61,832 nt of DNA, taken from Cyclospora cayetanensis. Taxonomy: Eukaryota > Apicomplexa > Conoidasida > Eucoccidiorida > Eimeriidae. Shown one piece after another: positions 1 to 12,379 of this stretch. The position numbers and the translations under genes are program-made. How positions within the stretch are numbered: position 1 is the stretch's first letter; the number at the start of each line of letters is the position of its first letter. The notes under the pieces are model-generated. The model made no database searches. It was not told where the DNA came from and worked only from the letters and a program-made list of their open reading frames with translations. The DNA lies in assembly GCF_002999335.1 (NCBI RefSeq), contig NW_020312156.1, positions 1 to 61,832 of the forward strand, given 5' to 3'.

Positions 1-478
1 CTTTTCTTCTCCCTTTCCTTCTTCCTCCTTTTCTCCCTCCTCTTCAGGTGTTTCGCCGGCTCCGCCGTCGACTACTGTATCTTCCTCCTTTTCTTCTCCC
101 TCTTCAGGTTTTCCACCGGCTCCGCCGTTGATTTCTGTATCTTCCTTCTTTTCTTCTCCCTCTTCTGCTCCTTCCTCCTTTTCTTCTCCCTTTCCTTCTT
201 CCTCCTTTTCTCCCTCCTCTTCAGGTGTTTCGCCGGCTCCGCCGTCGACTACTGTATCTTCCTCCTTTTCTTCTCCCTCTTCAGGTTTTCCACCGGCTCC
301 GCCGTTGATTTCTGTATCTTCCTTCTTTTCTTCTCCCTCTTCTGCTCCTTCCTCCTTTTCTTCTCCCTTTCCTTCTTCCTCCTTTTCTCCCTCCTCTTCA
401 GGTGTTTCGCCGGCTCCGCCGTCGACTACTGTATCTTCCTCCTTTTCTTCTCCCTCTTCAGGTTTTCCACCGGCTCCG
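1..478 (-). repeat. 177-bp tandem repeat, about 2.7 copies, in frame in the MIC4-like CDS
   Basis: A 177-base unit (59 codons) repeats head to tail; for example the same TTGATTTCTGTATC string occurs at 127 and 304. In the MIC4 frame it encodes an acidic Glu/Lys/Gly-rich segment with units such as GGAGGKPEEGEEKEEDTVVD and GETPEEEGEKEEEGKG. Copies look almost identical, so the array is young and probably length-polymorphic. The array continues past the left edge of the window. Confidence 0.9.
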
Positions 479-3400
479 CCGCCGCTTACATCGCCGTCGA
501 CTCCACCGCCGCTTACATCGCCGTCGACTCCACCGCCGCTTACATCGCTGCCGGTTCCTGCGTCACCCTCACCGCCGCTGATTCCACCGCCGCTTTGATC
601 GCCGCCGGCTCCACCGTCGACTCCACCACTGCCGGCTCCTGCGCCACCCCCACCGCTGCCGGCTCCTGCGTCACCCTCACCGCCGCCGACTCCACCGTCG
701 ACTCCACCACTGCCGGTTCCTGCGCCACCCTCACCGCCGCTGATTCCACCGCCGCTTTGATCGCCGCCGGCTCCACCGTCAACTCCACCACTGCCGGTTC
801 CTGCGTCACCCTCACCGCCGCTGATTCCACCACTGCCGGTTCCTGCGTCACCCCCACCGCCGCTGATTCCACCGTCGACTCCATCACTGCCGGTTCCTGC
901 GCCACCCTCACCGCTGCCGGTTCCTGCGCCACCCCCACCGCTGCCGGCTCCACCGTCGCTACCACCAGCTTGGTTTTCCTCTCCGGGGATCGGCACTACT
1001 GGCTGGGCAGTGCAGGCCTCTGTCTCAGAGCACAGGCACGGCGGTGCGTCTGTGCAGTCGTCCCTTTGGCGAGAACGCAGGCCTGGCTCTGGGGAGCCGC
1101 ACTCGCTCCACTCGCCGAATGGGCTGCAGGTGTCGGCTGCACATCAACACGCATTCCAAACACATCGTCGGACACGTGAACAGCCCCTCCAGCGCTACGT
1201 CTGTTGCTCGACTGAGGCTGTAAACTGTGATGCGCAGTGTGCAGCCACGGCGGGACGACAGAGCAGTACGCCGCCTGCTCTTTGTACTGTGCAACCGCTC
1301 ACCGCCACACGCGCGCGTCTCCACAACTTCAGGGCAGTTGACTGGCGACCTGTGTTGCGTCCCGGTTTGATCGCAATCAGACCACTCCCCGTATTCGCCG
1401 CCTGAAGCCACGATTCACGCACACCACTTGCGGCGTCTCACCACACCACCGATGAACTGAAAGCACCACTCTAAATGGATGCGGTATTTACATACACACA
1501 GCCCCTTCATGGAGCATCGAACGGATACACACATATCAAAAAGCCAACCAGAATTACGTAGCCCCAGGCTTACAAGAGTTCGGGAGTACGCTTTCGCAGT
1601 AGCGTGTCTCGCGAGTTGTCTTCGTCTGGCCATTGGAGGTGACAACGCAGGTGCGCTTCTCCTGCCTCATGGCGCATTCAGACCAGGGTGTGCACACAGT
1701 CGAGTCCTCCTGCTGCTCCTGCTCCACCTGGGCGCTTGAGCACTCTTCATAGACCACGGTTCCACAGTTGTCCACTCTTGAGCGCACGCGCTTGCCTCCA
1801 ACCTCGACAGAGCAGTCGCTCCACTGGCCCCACTCGCCGCATTCAGGTGCTGGCCCTGCGAAACCACGCACACACCCGTCACGCGTTGTAGCGTGATGTT
1901 TCTCACGATCGACAAACAATAGGAGTGGCCTTTGTAGACAAATAAAACGACCCGCCGGACGGCGCAAGCACGGAGACAGGAAATATCAAGGCATTGTAGA
2001 CGCTGACTATTCTTATGCTTGGTGAGCAGGCAGCTGCTAGGGAGGCGGCCTTGCAACTACATGGTGACTCACGATTCTCGCATTGGAAGGTTTCAGTCTG
2101 CTGCTCGCCGTTGCAGGTGCGTGTGCGCGTGATGGTCTCGCCTGTGTGGCAATCTGCCGGCTCCCAAGGCCCGAACGGAGCTGCGAATTAGAGCACCGCA
2201 CAGACAGTTTATAAACGCTGCCAGTTTGCCGGCGCTGGCTGCCTTGGGTGAACAGAGGCAACTACGTCAGCTGCAGCTAAGTAGGAGGCAGGGCGAACGC
2301 AGGGCCTCCTATGAAGCCTCAACACAGAAGAGCACCCCGCCTGTCGAAACAGGCTGCGTAGCCGTGCAGTACTTACTGCAGGCATCCTCCTCTTCGCTTT
2401 GAGTGGAGCAAGCGCGTGTCTCCTGGCCAGACGAGTCAATACACTGCCTCGACTGTTCGCCGTCCTTGCATGCAGACCACTCGGTCCACGCTGTGCACTC
2501 CCCTTCCGGCGCAGTGGTGGGTGGCTCGCACTGCTGCATCTCAATGCGGCCGCACTCATCAGAGGAGCGGCCCTTGTAGAACTTGTCGCCGACTGCCAAA
2601 ACGCAATCTCCCCACGGTCCCCAATTGCATTCGTTCTCAACCTTCTCTGCAAGCAAGTTCATCGGCACGCACGCCAAGGAGTAGTGCTCAACGCACATAT
2701 ACACAACACCCCCAACAGCTTCGCACGCACAAGGAGAGACCGCTACACCTCGAGCAGGGTGGATGGTTCCCACCCGCCCTACTGCTGACTCTATCCAAAA
2801 GCAGGTGCTCATGCCAGAGAAAAACGAATGCCGCATTGTCTCTTACCTCCGCAGCTGCGAACTTCGTATACATGCTGACAGTCCCCCTTTACGCGGTATT
2901 GCTTATTCAAGTTGCATTCGGACCACTCAGTCCACGCTCCGCAGGTTTCGGGATCGACGGTTGTGCAAACTCTGCTTTCCTGCAGGGTGACGTTCGTGCA
3001 GTCTCTAGTCTGCACAAGAACTCCATTCTCGGTGGCATGGCAGGCGCTCCACGGTCCAAACGCTGTACACTCCTCCGCTGGGGTAGGAACCTTGGGCATC
3101 TCGCAGTGCTCGAACTCGACTTCCTCTGGGCAGTTGCCACGAGTTCTCGTGCGAATGCCCTCCTTCGGTGTGCCGCACTCGGACCATTCGCCAAAGGCCT
3201 CGCATTTCGCCTCGACTTCTGTAGCGTTCCGCCCCAACACGCAAAGACAGACACCCGAACTATCGATCCCACACTGCACGACTACGACCGTGGTCCTTCA
3301 CCCCGGAACTGCATGCTCGCAGCTTTGAAGTGTCCTGTTCCGAGAGGCATACGTTGTTTTCTACAGTGCAGAATTCGCTGTGCATTTGGGTGCGTGTATA

Positions 3401-6400
3401 CATACATATATATGTAGGCGTGTGCGAAATATCGGCTAATACTATCCATGAACGCACCTGGATCTTCACATTCACGGATCTCCTCAGCATCCTCGCAACC
3501 GGCTTCTCCGAATTTTTCTCTCTGACGACGGGAAGTGTTGTCAACGTGACTGCAGTCAGACCACTCACTGAACTCGCCGCACCCCTCCTTCTCTGGTTCA
3601 GCTCCCAGGCAGAGTCGTTGTTCTTTCTTGGAGGGCAGGACGATGCACTGGCGTGTGCTGTAGATCGACTCTCCAGTGCACTTGCTCCATGTTGTCCAAG
3701 AACTGCAATGCTGCTGTCCCGGCAGCATGGGCTTCTCTTCACAGGTGAAACCGTCTCCCTCGAATCCGGTATTGCAGGTGCAGGTAAACGAGCCAGGGGT
3801 GTTGGTGCAAGTTGCACTGATGTCGCACTTCGCAGCATTGCCCTCGCACTCATCAATGTCTTGGCAAGTCGTACCAAAGCCGGTGTACCCAGATCCGCAA
3901 GTGCAAGTGAATGAACCATCGGTGTTTGCGCAAGTAGCATGCGGGTCGCAGTTGTGCGTCAAATCCTCGCATTCGTCAATGTCCTGGCAGATGCCCTCGA
4001 CAAGGTGGTATCCAGTATGGCAAATGCAGGTATAGCTCTCGCCGTTGGGCTCGCAAGTACCCTTGACACCGCAGGGTGCGAAATCGCACGGGCCAACAGT
4101 CTTCTCGCAGGTACGGCCATCACCCTGGTAGCCTTCATTGCACGTGCATGTGAAGCTGCCATCGGTGTTGGCGCAGGTGGCAAGCTCGCTGCAAGAGTGG
4201 ACGCCGTCTTCGCACTCATTGACATCCACGCATTCTTCGCCTTCCTGCTTGTAGCCGTTCTTGCATTCGCATTTGTACGAACCCTGAGTGTCGACGCAGA
4301 AGCTGTTGTCGCTGCAAACCGCAGTCCCGGCGGCACATTCGTCCACATTCTCGCAAGTAATGCCATCGCTGCCCAGTTTGAATCCGGCCTTGCAACCGCA
4401 GGCAAACGAGCCAGTGGTGTTCTTGCAGACCCCCTTGTGCGTGTCGCAGTTGTGCTTGCTCGGGTCGGCGCATTCGTCAATGTCTTCGCATGAACTGCCA
4501 TCGCCGTAAAAGCCACTATTGCACGTGCATTTGAAGCTGCCGACAGTGTTGACGCAAGTTGCGTTGGGGTCGCAGTTATGTGTGGCAGTAGCGCATTCGT
4601 CGATGTCCGTGCAATCGTGGCCATTCCCACTGAATCCGGGCTGGCATGCGCAAGTGAACGACCCGATAGTGTTTGTGCATTGTCCCCCAATGGGAGCACA
4701 GGTGTTCAATTTTCCGTCTAGACACTCGTCCACATCATTGCAGGTCGAACGCCGCTTAATAAATCCGCTTGTGCATTCACATTCGAAGGACCCATCAGTG
4801 TCCACACAGATACCACCATCACCATATTGTTCGCAGGGGTTTCCGGTTGCACATTCGTCGATGTTAGTGCATCCGTTCTCGCCCTCGCCGTCACCCTCGT
4901 ACCCACTGCGGCATGTGCAGATGGCCGCGGTGCCTTCATCGTTTTCATGGCACGTCGCGTGTGCGTTGCATCCCTTCTCGGCGCAGAAGTCAATCTTCAC
5001 GCAAGCTCCTTGGACAAGGCGGTATCCAGCGACGCACGTGAAAGTGTAGCTGCCGTCGTTGTTCTCGCAAATGGCGTTGGCGGGAATCGTTGCAGTCCCG
5101 TTCTCGCACTCGTCGATATCCTCGCAGCGTTGCTCATCAACGCGTTGGTATCCCTCCAAGCATTGGCAAATGAATGAGCCAGCCGTATTCTCGCACTCGG
5201 TGTTTCCACCACATGGCGAGCTCGCGCATTCGTCAACGTCTACGCAGCTGTGGCCGTCTCCCTGGTAACCTTCGCGACAAGAGCAAGTGTAGCTGCCAAC
5301 TGTGTTTTCGCAAACACCGCCATCCGCGGCAATGGCGCAAGTGTTACTGGCCGTGTCCCCGCACTCGTCAATGTCCACGCATGTGAGCGTCTTGAGCTCC
5401 GTAGAGCCTGAGAAGCCCTCCTGGCATGAGCACTGGAAGCTTCCGACAGTGTTGGTGCAATTAGTGTGTTCCCCGCACGGGTTTTCCTCTTCGCACTCGT
5501 CGATGTCCTGACAGCCGTCTTCGCCGTGGCCGTCGCCACTATACCCAGCAATGCAAGTGCACTTGAAGGTCGTGTTGTCGTCGCTCTCAGAGCATTCGGC
5601 GTGCTGGTTGCAATCATGACGTGCTTGTCCGCAGAAGTCGATATCTTCGCACTTGACACCGTCGCCTTCGTAGCCAGGGTCGCACTTGCAGGTATAGGAG
5701 CCATCGGTGTTGGTGCAAGTGGCGTATACCGAGCAATTGTTCAGGTCATTTGTGCACTCGTCAACGTCGACGCATGTCTTTTCATCTTGCTTCTCATAGC
5801 CATCAAGGCAACCGCACTCGAAGCTGCCAATGGTGTTAGTGCACTTCGTGTTGTCGCCGCAGTCGTCGGCGTTTGTGGAGCACTCGTCAATGTCGTTGCA
5901 CTCAGTGCCGCTGCCCGCAAAGCCTTCATTGCATTTGCACTCGAAGCTACCAGGTGTGTTTGTGCAAGTCGCAGAGGCGTGGCAGTTGTGTGTGCCGTTG
6001 GCGCACTCGTCGATTTCATTGCAAACATTTCCATCTTGTTCATATCCTTCCATGCATGTGCACACGTAGGAACCCACAGTGTTTCCACAAACGCCGCCAT
6101 CTTCCGTAGCTGCACAGTCGTTTTCTCTAGTGCACTCGTCGATATCCGTGCACTGCCCCTCGGCCGTGCCGTCACCTTCGTAGCCGGCCATGCACGTGCA
6201 AACTGCGGCGGTTCCCTCGCTGTTTTCTGTGCAAGTTGCCAAGCTGTTGCATGCGCCGCGGGAACAGAAGTCGATCTTGACACACTGGGCGTCCTGCAGT
6301 TCGTAACCAGGGTTCGCCGCGAGCTCGTAGCTGCCGTCAGTGTTAACGCAGGAGCAGTTTGGCGGGATATGAGTGTTTGCGTCGGAGCACTCGTCAACGT

Positions 6401-8900
6401 CAAAGCAGTTGAACTGATCGTCCATGCTGCCATACCCTGGCTTGCACTCGCACGCGAAACTTCCAATGGTGTTTTGGCAAGCTGAGTGCTGGCCGCACGG
6501 AGACGTATCAGCTGTGCACTCGTCAACGTCATTGCACGTCTTCCCATCGCCGGTAAAGCCCTCCAAGCACTGGCACTCGTAGCTGCCGTCGGTGTTCACG
6601 CATCGTGCAGACACGTGGCAACTTGCGGATCCCGTTGCGCACTCGTCGATGTCGCGGCATTCATGGCCATCACTCGAAACGGGCTCATATCCGGTGTTGC
6701 ACGTGCACTCGTAAGAACCCTGCGTGTTGGAGCACGCGGCATGAGCGTCGCAAGGCGAGTCGACGCACTCGTCAATGTCGGTACAGCCAGATGCTCCCAA
6801 GCCTTCGCCCGTGAAACCGGATTTGCACTCGCAGGTGTAGGAACCATCGGTGTTGGTGCAAGTTGCATTGCGATTGCAATCGTTCGCGGGTGCTTCTGTG
6901 GAACACTCGTTGATATCCATGCAGGGGTTCTCGGGAGTGCCGGCACCATCATACCCAGTGTCGCAGACGCACTTGAAGGTAACAAGCGTGTTGACGCAAG
7001 TGGAATGGGCTCCGCAGTTGTTCAGTGAGGGGTCTGCGCAGAAATCGATCTTGGAGCAAGGTGACTCCCGGCTGCCCTCTCCGGAGTAGCCTTCTGGGCA
7101 GCTGCAGGTGTACGACCCGTCGGTGTCCGTGCAGATGGCATTCGCAGAGCAAATGTTTGGATCCTGGCACTCGTCTATGTTCACGCACGGGCTCTCTGCA
7201 CTCGCGCCTCCGGCGTAGCCAGTGTTGCACTCGCAGGTGAAGCTCCCCTCAGTGTTTTTGCACGTTGAGTGTTCTGGGCACCCGTGATTACCCGCGCACT
7301 CGTCGATGTCGACACAGGATCCATCCTCTCTCTGCTCGTAACCGGGCATACAGTTGCACTGGTATGATCCGTCGGTGTTCTCGCAGGTGGAGTGGGCTGG
7401 GCACTCGTGCGTGTTGTTCGCGCACTCGTCCACATCGACGCACGGCTTGTTGCTGGTCCCAGCACTGGGATCTGCATTCCATGCATCCGCGCATTGGCAT
7501 ATTGCATCGTTTCCGTCTTGCGTGCAGGTGGCATGGCTGTCGCACGGAGAAGGATCCTGGGCGCAGGGGTTGAACTCCACGCAGGTCAGCCCATCGCCTT
7601 TGAAGCCCGGCTTGCAACTGCACAAGCCAAGAATGGGGTCGCAATTTGCATTGGGGGAGCATTCTTCGCACTTCAATGCTCCACATACGCGAACCTCCTT
7701 ACGGTCAGGGCAGTTCTCGCGCCACCTTGTGTGTGTGCCACCTAGAGTGCACTTGCCCGAAAGCGGGGGGTCCCACTCGACAAACTCGCCGCCTGCAATT
7801 TAAGACAGCCGCGCACAGTCAAAAGCCTGAGGACGGCGAAGCCGGGAGGCAAGCTAGCAATGTGCACACTGAAGCTTGGTTTCTCGTGCCCACAGTAGGT
7901 GAATTGCCTATTAGGGCACTTACATGATGTGACATCATCTGCCGACATGTTGCACTCGCGCACTTCAGTCATATTACAGGTGGAGTTGTGCCTCTCCTGT
8001 GAGTGCGTGTGGTCACAATATGTCCACTCAGTCCAATTGTCGCTGCACACTGTATCGGGTAGGGCACACGCCCTAGTCTCCTTAATATTAGAGCACCCTG
8101 ACCTGCTGCGAGTCTGAAAGACACCTGGTTTACAGCCCGCATCGTCTGGCGTCCATGGCGAAAAGTCGCCACCTGCACGTCAGAAAAACAACACAGAGGA
8201 TCATCATCATGCGCAGAAAAAGCACTCCTCGCCATCCCCCCAACTGGATCAAATGCAATAAACGACACTCGGCCAGGCGCCTGGATCTAATCAAACAGAC
8301 AAATACTCACATTCCGAATTTTCTTTGCATTCCCGAACTTCAACCCATGACTCGCAAGTTGCACTATGCCTCTCTTGGAGACCTGTACTCGGGTCGCAGT
8401 TGGTCCAGGGTGCCCAGCCCCATGCACATTTAGTATACTCGTTCAAGTCTGTGCCTGAATAACAGCACACCACAATGTGAATGTCGGGTTTGCTAATCTG
8501 CCTAAACAGCGAGCGCAGCAGCTCCTACGAGCCGCATCATGACCCATAAAAATGCGGCTTGACTAAAGTGTCATGCGGCGGAGAGTGCTGAATAGTATGC
8601 AACGCGAGCCGGTACACAGTCTGTAGCGTCATGTAATCCACAGGGCGAGAGTCATTCACGGACTTCCTACCATTATCAGCAGCGCAAGTCAGATGGCATA
8701 CAGCTCAACTGTTGTTGCCATAACGTGCAAAGGCTACTCGCCATGTACGATCGTGCGATAAGTCGAGTGGCACTTTAAAAGCAGTAAGAAGATTTAACAA
8801 AAGCTATTTCAGCACAAATAAACTTACCCTGCGTCTTTGCACTGCTATACAACGCAGCGAGAGTCGCACAGAGCGTCCATCGCGAAGTCCGTTGCAGCAT
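1..8900 (-). CDS. MIC4: MIC4-like microneme adhesin (EGF/TSP1 multidomain protein), 3'-partial
   Basis: Large secreted adhesin of the apical micronemes, presented on the zoite surface for host-cell attachment (role known for Eimeria MIC4). Exons on the minus strand: 8900-8828, 8454-8311, 8172-7924, 7792-3458, 3218-2847, 2646-2377, 2180-2073, 1855-1574, 1401-1303 and 1136 to the window edge. All nine introns are GT-AG and phase 1, and the frame stays open for 2356 residues. Exon 1 is a signal peptide (MLQRTSRWTLCATLAALYSS). Exons 2-3 and the start of exon 4 hold four TSP1 modules. Exon 4 (4335 bases) then carries 31 EGF modules, most with the calcium-binding D-[IV]-[DN]-E-C start, and two more TSP1 modules. 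Exons 5-10 add ten TSP1 modules (W-x-x-W-x-x-C cores), then a Gly-rich and an acidic repeat region. The expected transmembrane segment and cytoplasmic tail lie outside the window. The 31-EGF array matches what I recall for Eimeria tenella MIC4; the TSP1 count here (16) is higher than the 12 recalled there. Confidence 0.93.
479..975 (-). repeat. Gly-rich imperfect repeat encoded in the last MIC4-like exon
   Basis: On the minus strand, in the MIC4 reading frame, this stretch encodes runs such as GGGISGGEGDAGTGSGG with interspersed VDG and AGT units: short imperfect Gly/Ser/Asp/Ala repeats of about 10-20 residues. It directly follows the last TSP1 module (CSPFGEWSEC, near 1120). A Pro/Gly-rich stretch before the membrane anchor is recalled for Eimeria MIC4, so this is probably the equivalent stalk. 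Long plus-strand and other-frame ORFs here are compositional shadows. Confidence 0.8.
3705..7690 (-). other. EGF-module array (31 modules) within the MIC4-like gene
   Basis: Uninterrupted array inside one exon. Counting Cys-framework starts gives 31 modules. Most begin DIDEC/DVDEC/NIDEC (calcium-binding EGF class); four begin IDFC (modules 6, 12, 17 and 22). Modules 11 and 21 lack normally conserved cysteines and are each followed by a near-identical VKIDFC module and a GGVC/GGIC module, showing block duplication. The arrangement should give a stiff, calcium-dependent rod between two TSP1 clusters (inference from the family). Confidence 0.9.
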
Positions 8901-10190
8901 TGTCGCCGCCAAGACGACAACGTTTAAACCCTTGTTCGCGCTACACTACAGTAGCACTAATCATCAAGGAACAAAATTTAGGTGGATAATTGGCTCATGA
9001 GCCAGAACGGGGAGCGACACTGTGAAAGGCAGTTAGCTGGGGGCGATATTAGCGCCCAACACCAGTGAGCTGCAGGAGGCAGACGAGCAGGATTTGCTCG
9101 AAAAGAAAAAAGAAATGCCAATTGTTGAAGTAACAAAGGGAAAGAATCCCACTACAGGAGATCAGGAAATGTGAATGCGGGAGCTCAGTTGACATGAGAT
9201 CGACTCAAGCTAGCTGAGCCACTCCTCGGGTGTGCGACAAGCTGTGCATTGACCAGCGCCAGGTCTGGGAGTCTCTCACTCCTCCCCTCCACCAAATTAC
9301 CTTATCCAGTTATACATGAAGATTTAACTTCAACAGGGCTTGAATTTATCACACTGCACAGTAATGCATGGATGCGGCTGCCTGCCTACAGAGAACCTGT
9401 GACGGAATCGAGAGCCTGGGGTGACGGTTCTGACTGGATAGAGGCGATATATCTGGTCTAGGCTTGAAGTTTTACCAGCATGAAAAGGCTACACTATATT
9501 TAGATCTGCAGTTCGTAATCTGTAGCTAATATTAGGCTCCAGAAAACACTGGGCGTGTTTTAAAACGTTTGCATGGTTGCTGTCGAGCGAAGTTGCGCTA
9601 TTTTGCTACCTACGGGAATGCTTAGAATGTGGCACAGCGCTTCCGCTCCACAAGATAATTGTATACGAAACGGTGGCAATAAGCTAAATTCAATAGAGTG
9701 TTATGAGCAAACATAACCAACGGTTCTGAAAACATCATCGAGAACCTACAAGGCCTTCGGCTCTGTGGATCGCGGAGTAGCGTCTAGCAGAAGGCAAACT
9801 CCGTCGAACTTAGCGTGTGCGATTGCCTTAGCACGGCCCTACGGACCTGATTCCGGCATAGGGCAGACATTGCTCGACTTTATGGGTGTAAAAGCCCACC
9901 GTGCTAAGTTCATTACCCTATCTGGCCATACAATCGTGTCACGGCTTTCGTTGGGCCTGACGTATACGCGTATAAGGGGGTGCACGGGCGAAGTGTTTCT
10001 AGGGCGCTGTAACCATGAACGTAAAGACAGCATGCTCTGGTGTACAAAATTGCTGACAGCTAAGGACAAATTACTGCATTTCGGAAACCTATAAAGTTGT
10101 GCGTGCGCCAACTCGGTGCTCACGCTCGAACAGGTAAATTCGTGAAAAGGGATGTGATCCCTAGCTCCTGGATAGCTTAATAACGCCTCA
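8901..10190. other. Intergenic: upstream region of the MIC4-like gene
   Basis: Should contain the minus-strand MIC4 promoter and 5' UTR. I see no convincing coding exon: the 109-codon frame at 9765-10094 has no recognisable domain and no clear splice context. No tRNA-like or rRNA-like sequence was noticed. The right end runs into the first LTR-like repeat. Confidence 0.5.
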
Positions 10191-10199
10191 TTTACGTCA

Positions 10200-10690
10200 T
10201 GCTTCCCTTTCCAAACTCAATACACTGACTAGCGGAAAATGCTGCATATTTACAATTTCTACTACTTCATTTATATTTAGCTGAGAATCAGTAAAGATTG
10301 GCTTATCGAATGCAGATAATCGCTACCTCGATGCACGAGGAAACAATGGAACATGCGCACGCGCCAGCTGCTGTGCGCAGATAACTCCGAATGGTCGGAG
10401 TGCTTAGTTTATGCAGCTACGCGCACGCTAGCTGTCCCTCTCTCCTTCTGTCGGGAACTTTAAGGGGCGTGGGAAAGAAAATGGTACGGCTCTCCAGGGA
10501 AATACTCAATGACGCTCTACTTAGTGTGCATTGAGTCTGAAGTGGAGTGTTTCCCTTTGAAGAGTTTAAATGGAGCGTTACCGTAGGAAGAACCTCATGG
10601 TTTGATGCAGCTGTTCCTTTCCTCCACTGGCTGTGGATGCGGTGGGACACAGGTTTACCTAAAACACTTGCCTGCCTTCAGTAAAGTTTT
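10200..10690 (+). repeat. 5' LTR-like repeat of element A
   Basis: Resembles the sequences at about 15840-16270, 30180-30690, 34980-35340 and 61150-61620. Shared landmarks in order are TTTATATTTAGC followed by a-AATCAGTAAAG, an ACGCGCA-GCTAGCTG block, a pyrimidine-rich GTCCCTCTCTCCTT block, and an ATTGAGTCTGAAG-like end. Similarity to the 30.2 kb copy continues past the LTR into a GATGCAGCTGTTC motif (10612 versus 30532), probably leader sequence. A TGGTGATCC-like string (30640 in copy B; related at 10695) could be the primer-binding site, but I cannot name the tRNA. Confidence 0.65.
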
Positions 10691-10751
10691 CTAGTGATCC
10701 AATAATTTGATTTTCTTTGACAATAGGCTGAAAAAACAAACACCCCTAGCG

Positions 10752-11253
10752 ATGGAAGTTGACGGCGGCAGGATGCTTCTTGAGATAACGGAGGCAAGAC
10801 TGCAAGCTAAAGTGGACGCACTAGTCTCACAGTTAGAAAAGCGGCATTCTTTGTTAGCCGATAAGATGGTTGCGGCCGCGACAACGAGGTTACGATGAGC
10901 AGAAACACATGGCGGCTTCAAAGACGGGCAAGCACTCGAGAAATTCGGCAGTTGGTTGGAGAGGTAGCTCGTTATGTACTCAGTAGATGAAGAATGACGT
11001 TCCCCTCGAGGCATGCATATTGAAGGGGAAAGCATTTGTGCGATGCCTTCAATCACGTAGAGGAAACTGTCTGCTTGCAGCAAGTACCGCAGTTCAAGCC
11101 TTTATATATGCCCTGACTCGTCGGTTTATTAAGAAACCAGCACAGCTGCAAGATTTTGGGAGAGCTGAGAAAGCTTTAGAAGAAAGATCTCTAAGAGATC
11201 GCCATATCGGGAAATATGAAAGTTTGTTCTGCAAAAGATATAGCGTAGGCTAG
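10752..11253 (+). pseudogene. gag remnant of element A
   Basis: Two open stretches separated by stops. The first encodes a charged helix (LLEITEARLQAKVDALVSQL). The second (about 11085-11250) has the Gag capsid pattern ALTRRFIKKPAQLQDFGRAE followed by ALEERSLRDRHIGKY, as in Ty3/gypsy and plant retroelement Gag proteins. The corresponding stretch of copy B (about 30810-31030) shares TGCAGTTCAAG-CTTTATATATG. It is interrupted and cannot encode a full protein. Confidence 0.6.
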
Positions 11254-12379
11254 AAGTTGCGTCATCATTAACATAACTCCGGTATACTTAACGTGACACG
11301 CCAGGTGGTCGCAGGAAGAGCAGCCACTCAATTATTAAGCAGCCAACCAGCAAGGCCTTTATGCATAAAGGACTGCGTGTGATTCCAGGAGCAAATGAGC
11401 ACAATTTCGGCATCGTTCGCTAAGAAGGAAGAATTATGTCAAGATTTAGAGCTCATGTGTGTTAGGGCTGTGTCAACCGCCCATATATTCAAGCTTAAGC
11501 TAGACGAATAACGGAAGCCAGAGAAAATGAGTATCCTTAAGCAGCTCTAACGTTCCCGTCCCATTGGCAACACACCTGTTTCCATTGTGGGAGACTACGT
11601 CATACAACCAGGAACTGAGAACGCAGGCGAGAAGCCAGAGAACGTGGAGAATAGGGCGGAGTCCAGCAGAAGCAGGCAGTTGCGAAGAAGGAGCATCTCG
11701 AAAATAGAGCGGTTTCCACCTAGGCTGCAACGCAGAAACGAGGGCTACAGAGGACAGAACCCCAGTTGAGAACCCACCAGTAGTCGCCACTGCACGGATA
11801 CAAGTTTGCAATGATGGTCAATAATGGCTTGCACTTCTTGAAGCTGGATGCAAAGTGGGTCTGTTATTCGAGATGACGGTGCAGAAGTGCAATCTTGCAG
11901 ATCACACCGTAGCTCAGTCCCTAGGACTCAGGTCTGCTGATGGGCCGCAGAACGCGAGAATAAAGGCTACGGCGGTCAGCAGCTATTGACAATTGGGATT
12001 TGATCTTATCCGCATTGGATGTGAAGTCTATGTTGGACTCGTGCACCACGGCGTAACTCTGTATGCCATGGGTTACCTAGTAGGAGGTCCGCACTCAGAC
12101 GTATCTGAGCGCTGTGGAGGTTCGTGTGACGATAGGTCCGAATCATAAGTATATTTCGGCCACTTAGGAACCCTGGTTGCATGTATGTTGAACCGTATAG
12201 AATCGATACATCAACACGATCAGCCAGAAGCTTCATGCACGTGGCACAGCAGCGCTTGAAGGGGAGACAATTCTTAGCGTGCGTCCGGTCGCTGTGAATT
12301 TGCAACGGGATGATTATTAGGAAACATCATCAAAAGTCTGGCCAAGTGACATTGGGAATTCGCGGATGCGGTATATTAC

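Noticed and set aside
128..598. 156-codon Ser/Pro-rich plus-strand ORF and the similar repeats at 595-1179
   Set aside because: Antisense shadows of the acidic and Gly-rich repeats of the minus-strand MIC4-like exon, which is in frame with the TSP1 modules.
5466..6485. 339-codon plus-strand ORF over the EGF array
   Set aside because: Antisense shadow: long open frames opposite Cys/Asp/Gly-rich repeats are expected, and the minus strand has clear EGF modules.
3939..7745. Regularly spaced similar strings (GCACTCGTCAATGTC-like about every 120-140 bases) that look like a CRISPR or satellite array
   Set aside because: They are the antisense of the D-I-D-E-C codons at the start of each EGF module; spacing equals module length and varies with it.
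10417..10650. 77-codon minus ORF similar to the 79-codon minus ORF at 30345-30584, at first taken for a duplicated gene
   Set aside because: The similarity is DNA-level LTR homology extending beyond both frames, with related sequence at three more sites that lack the ORF.
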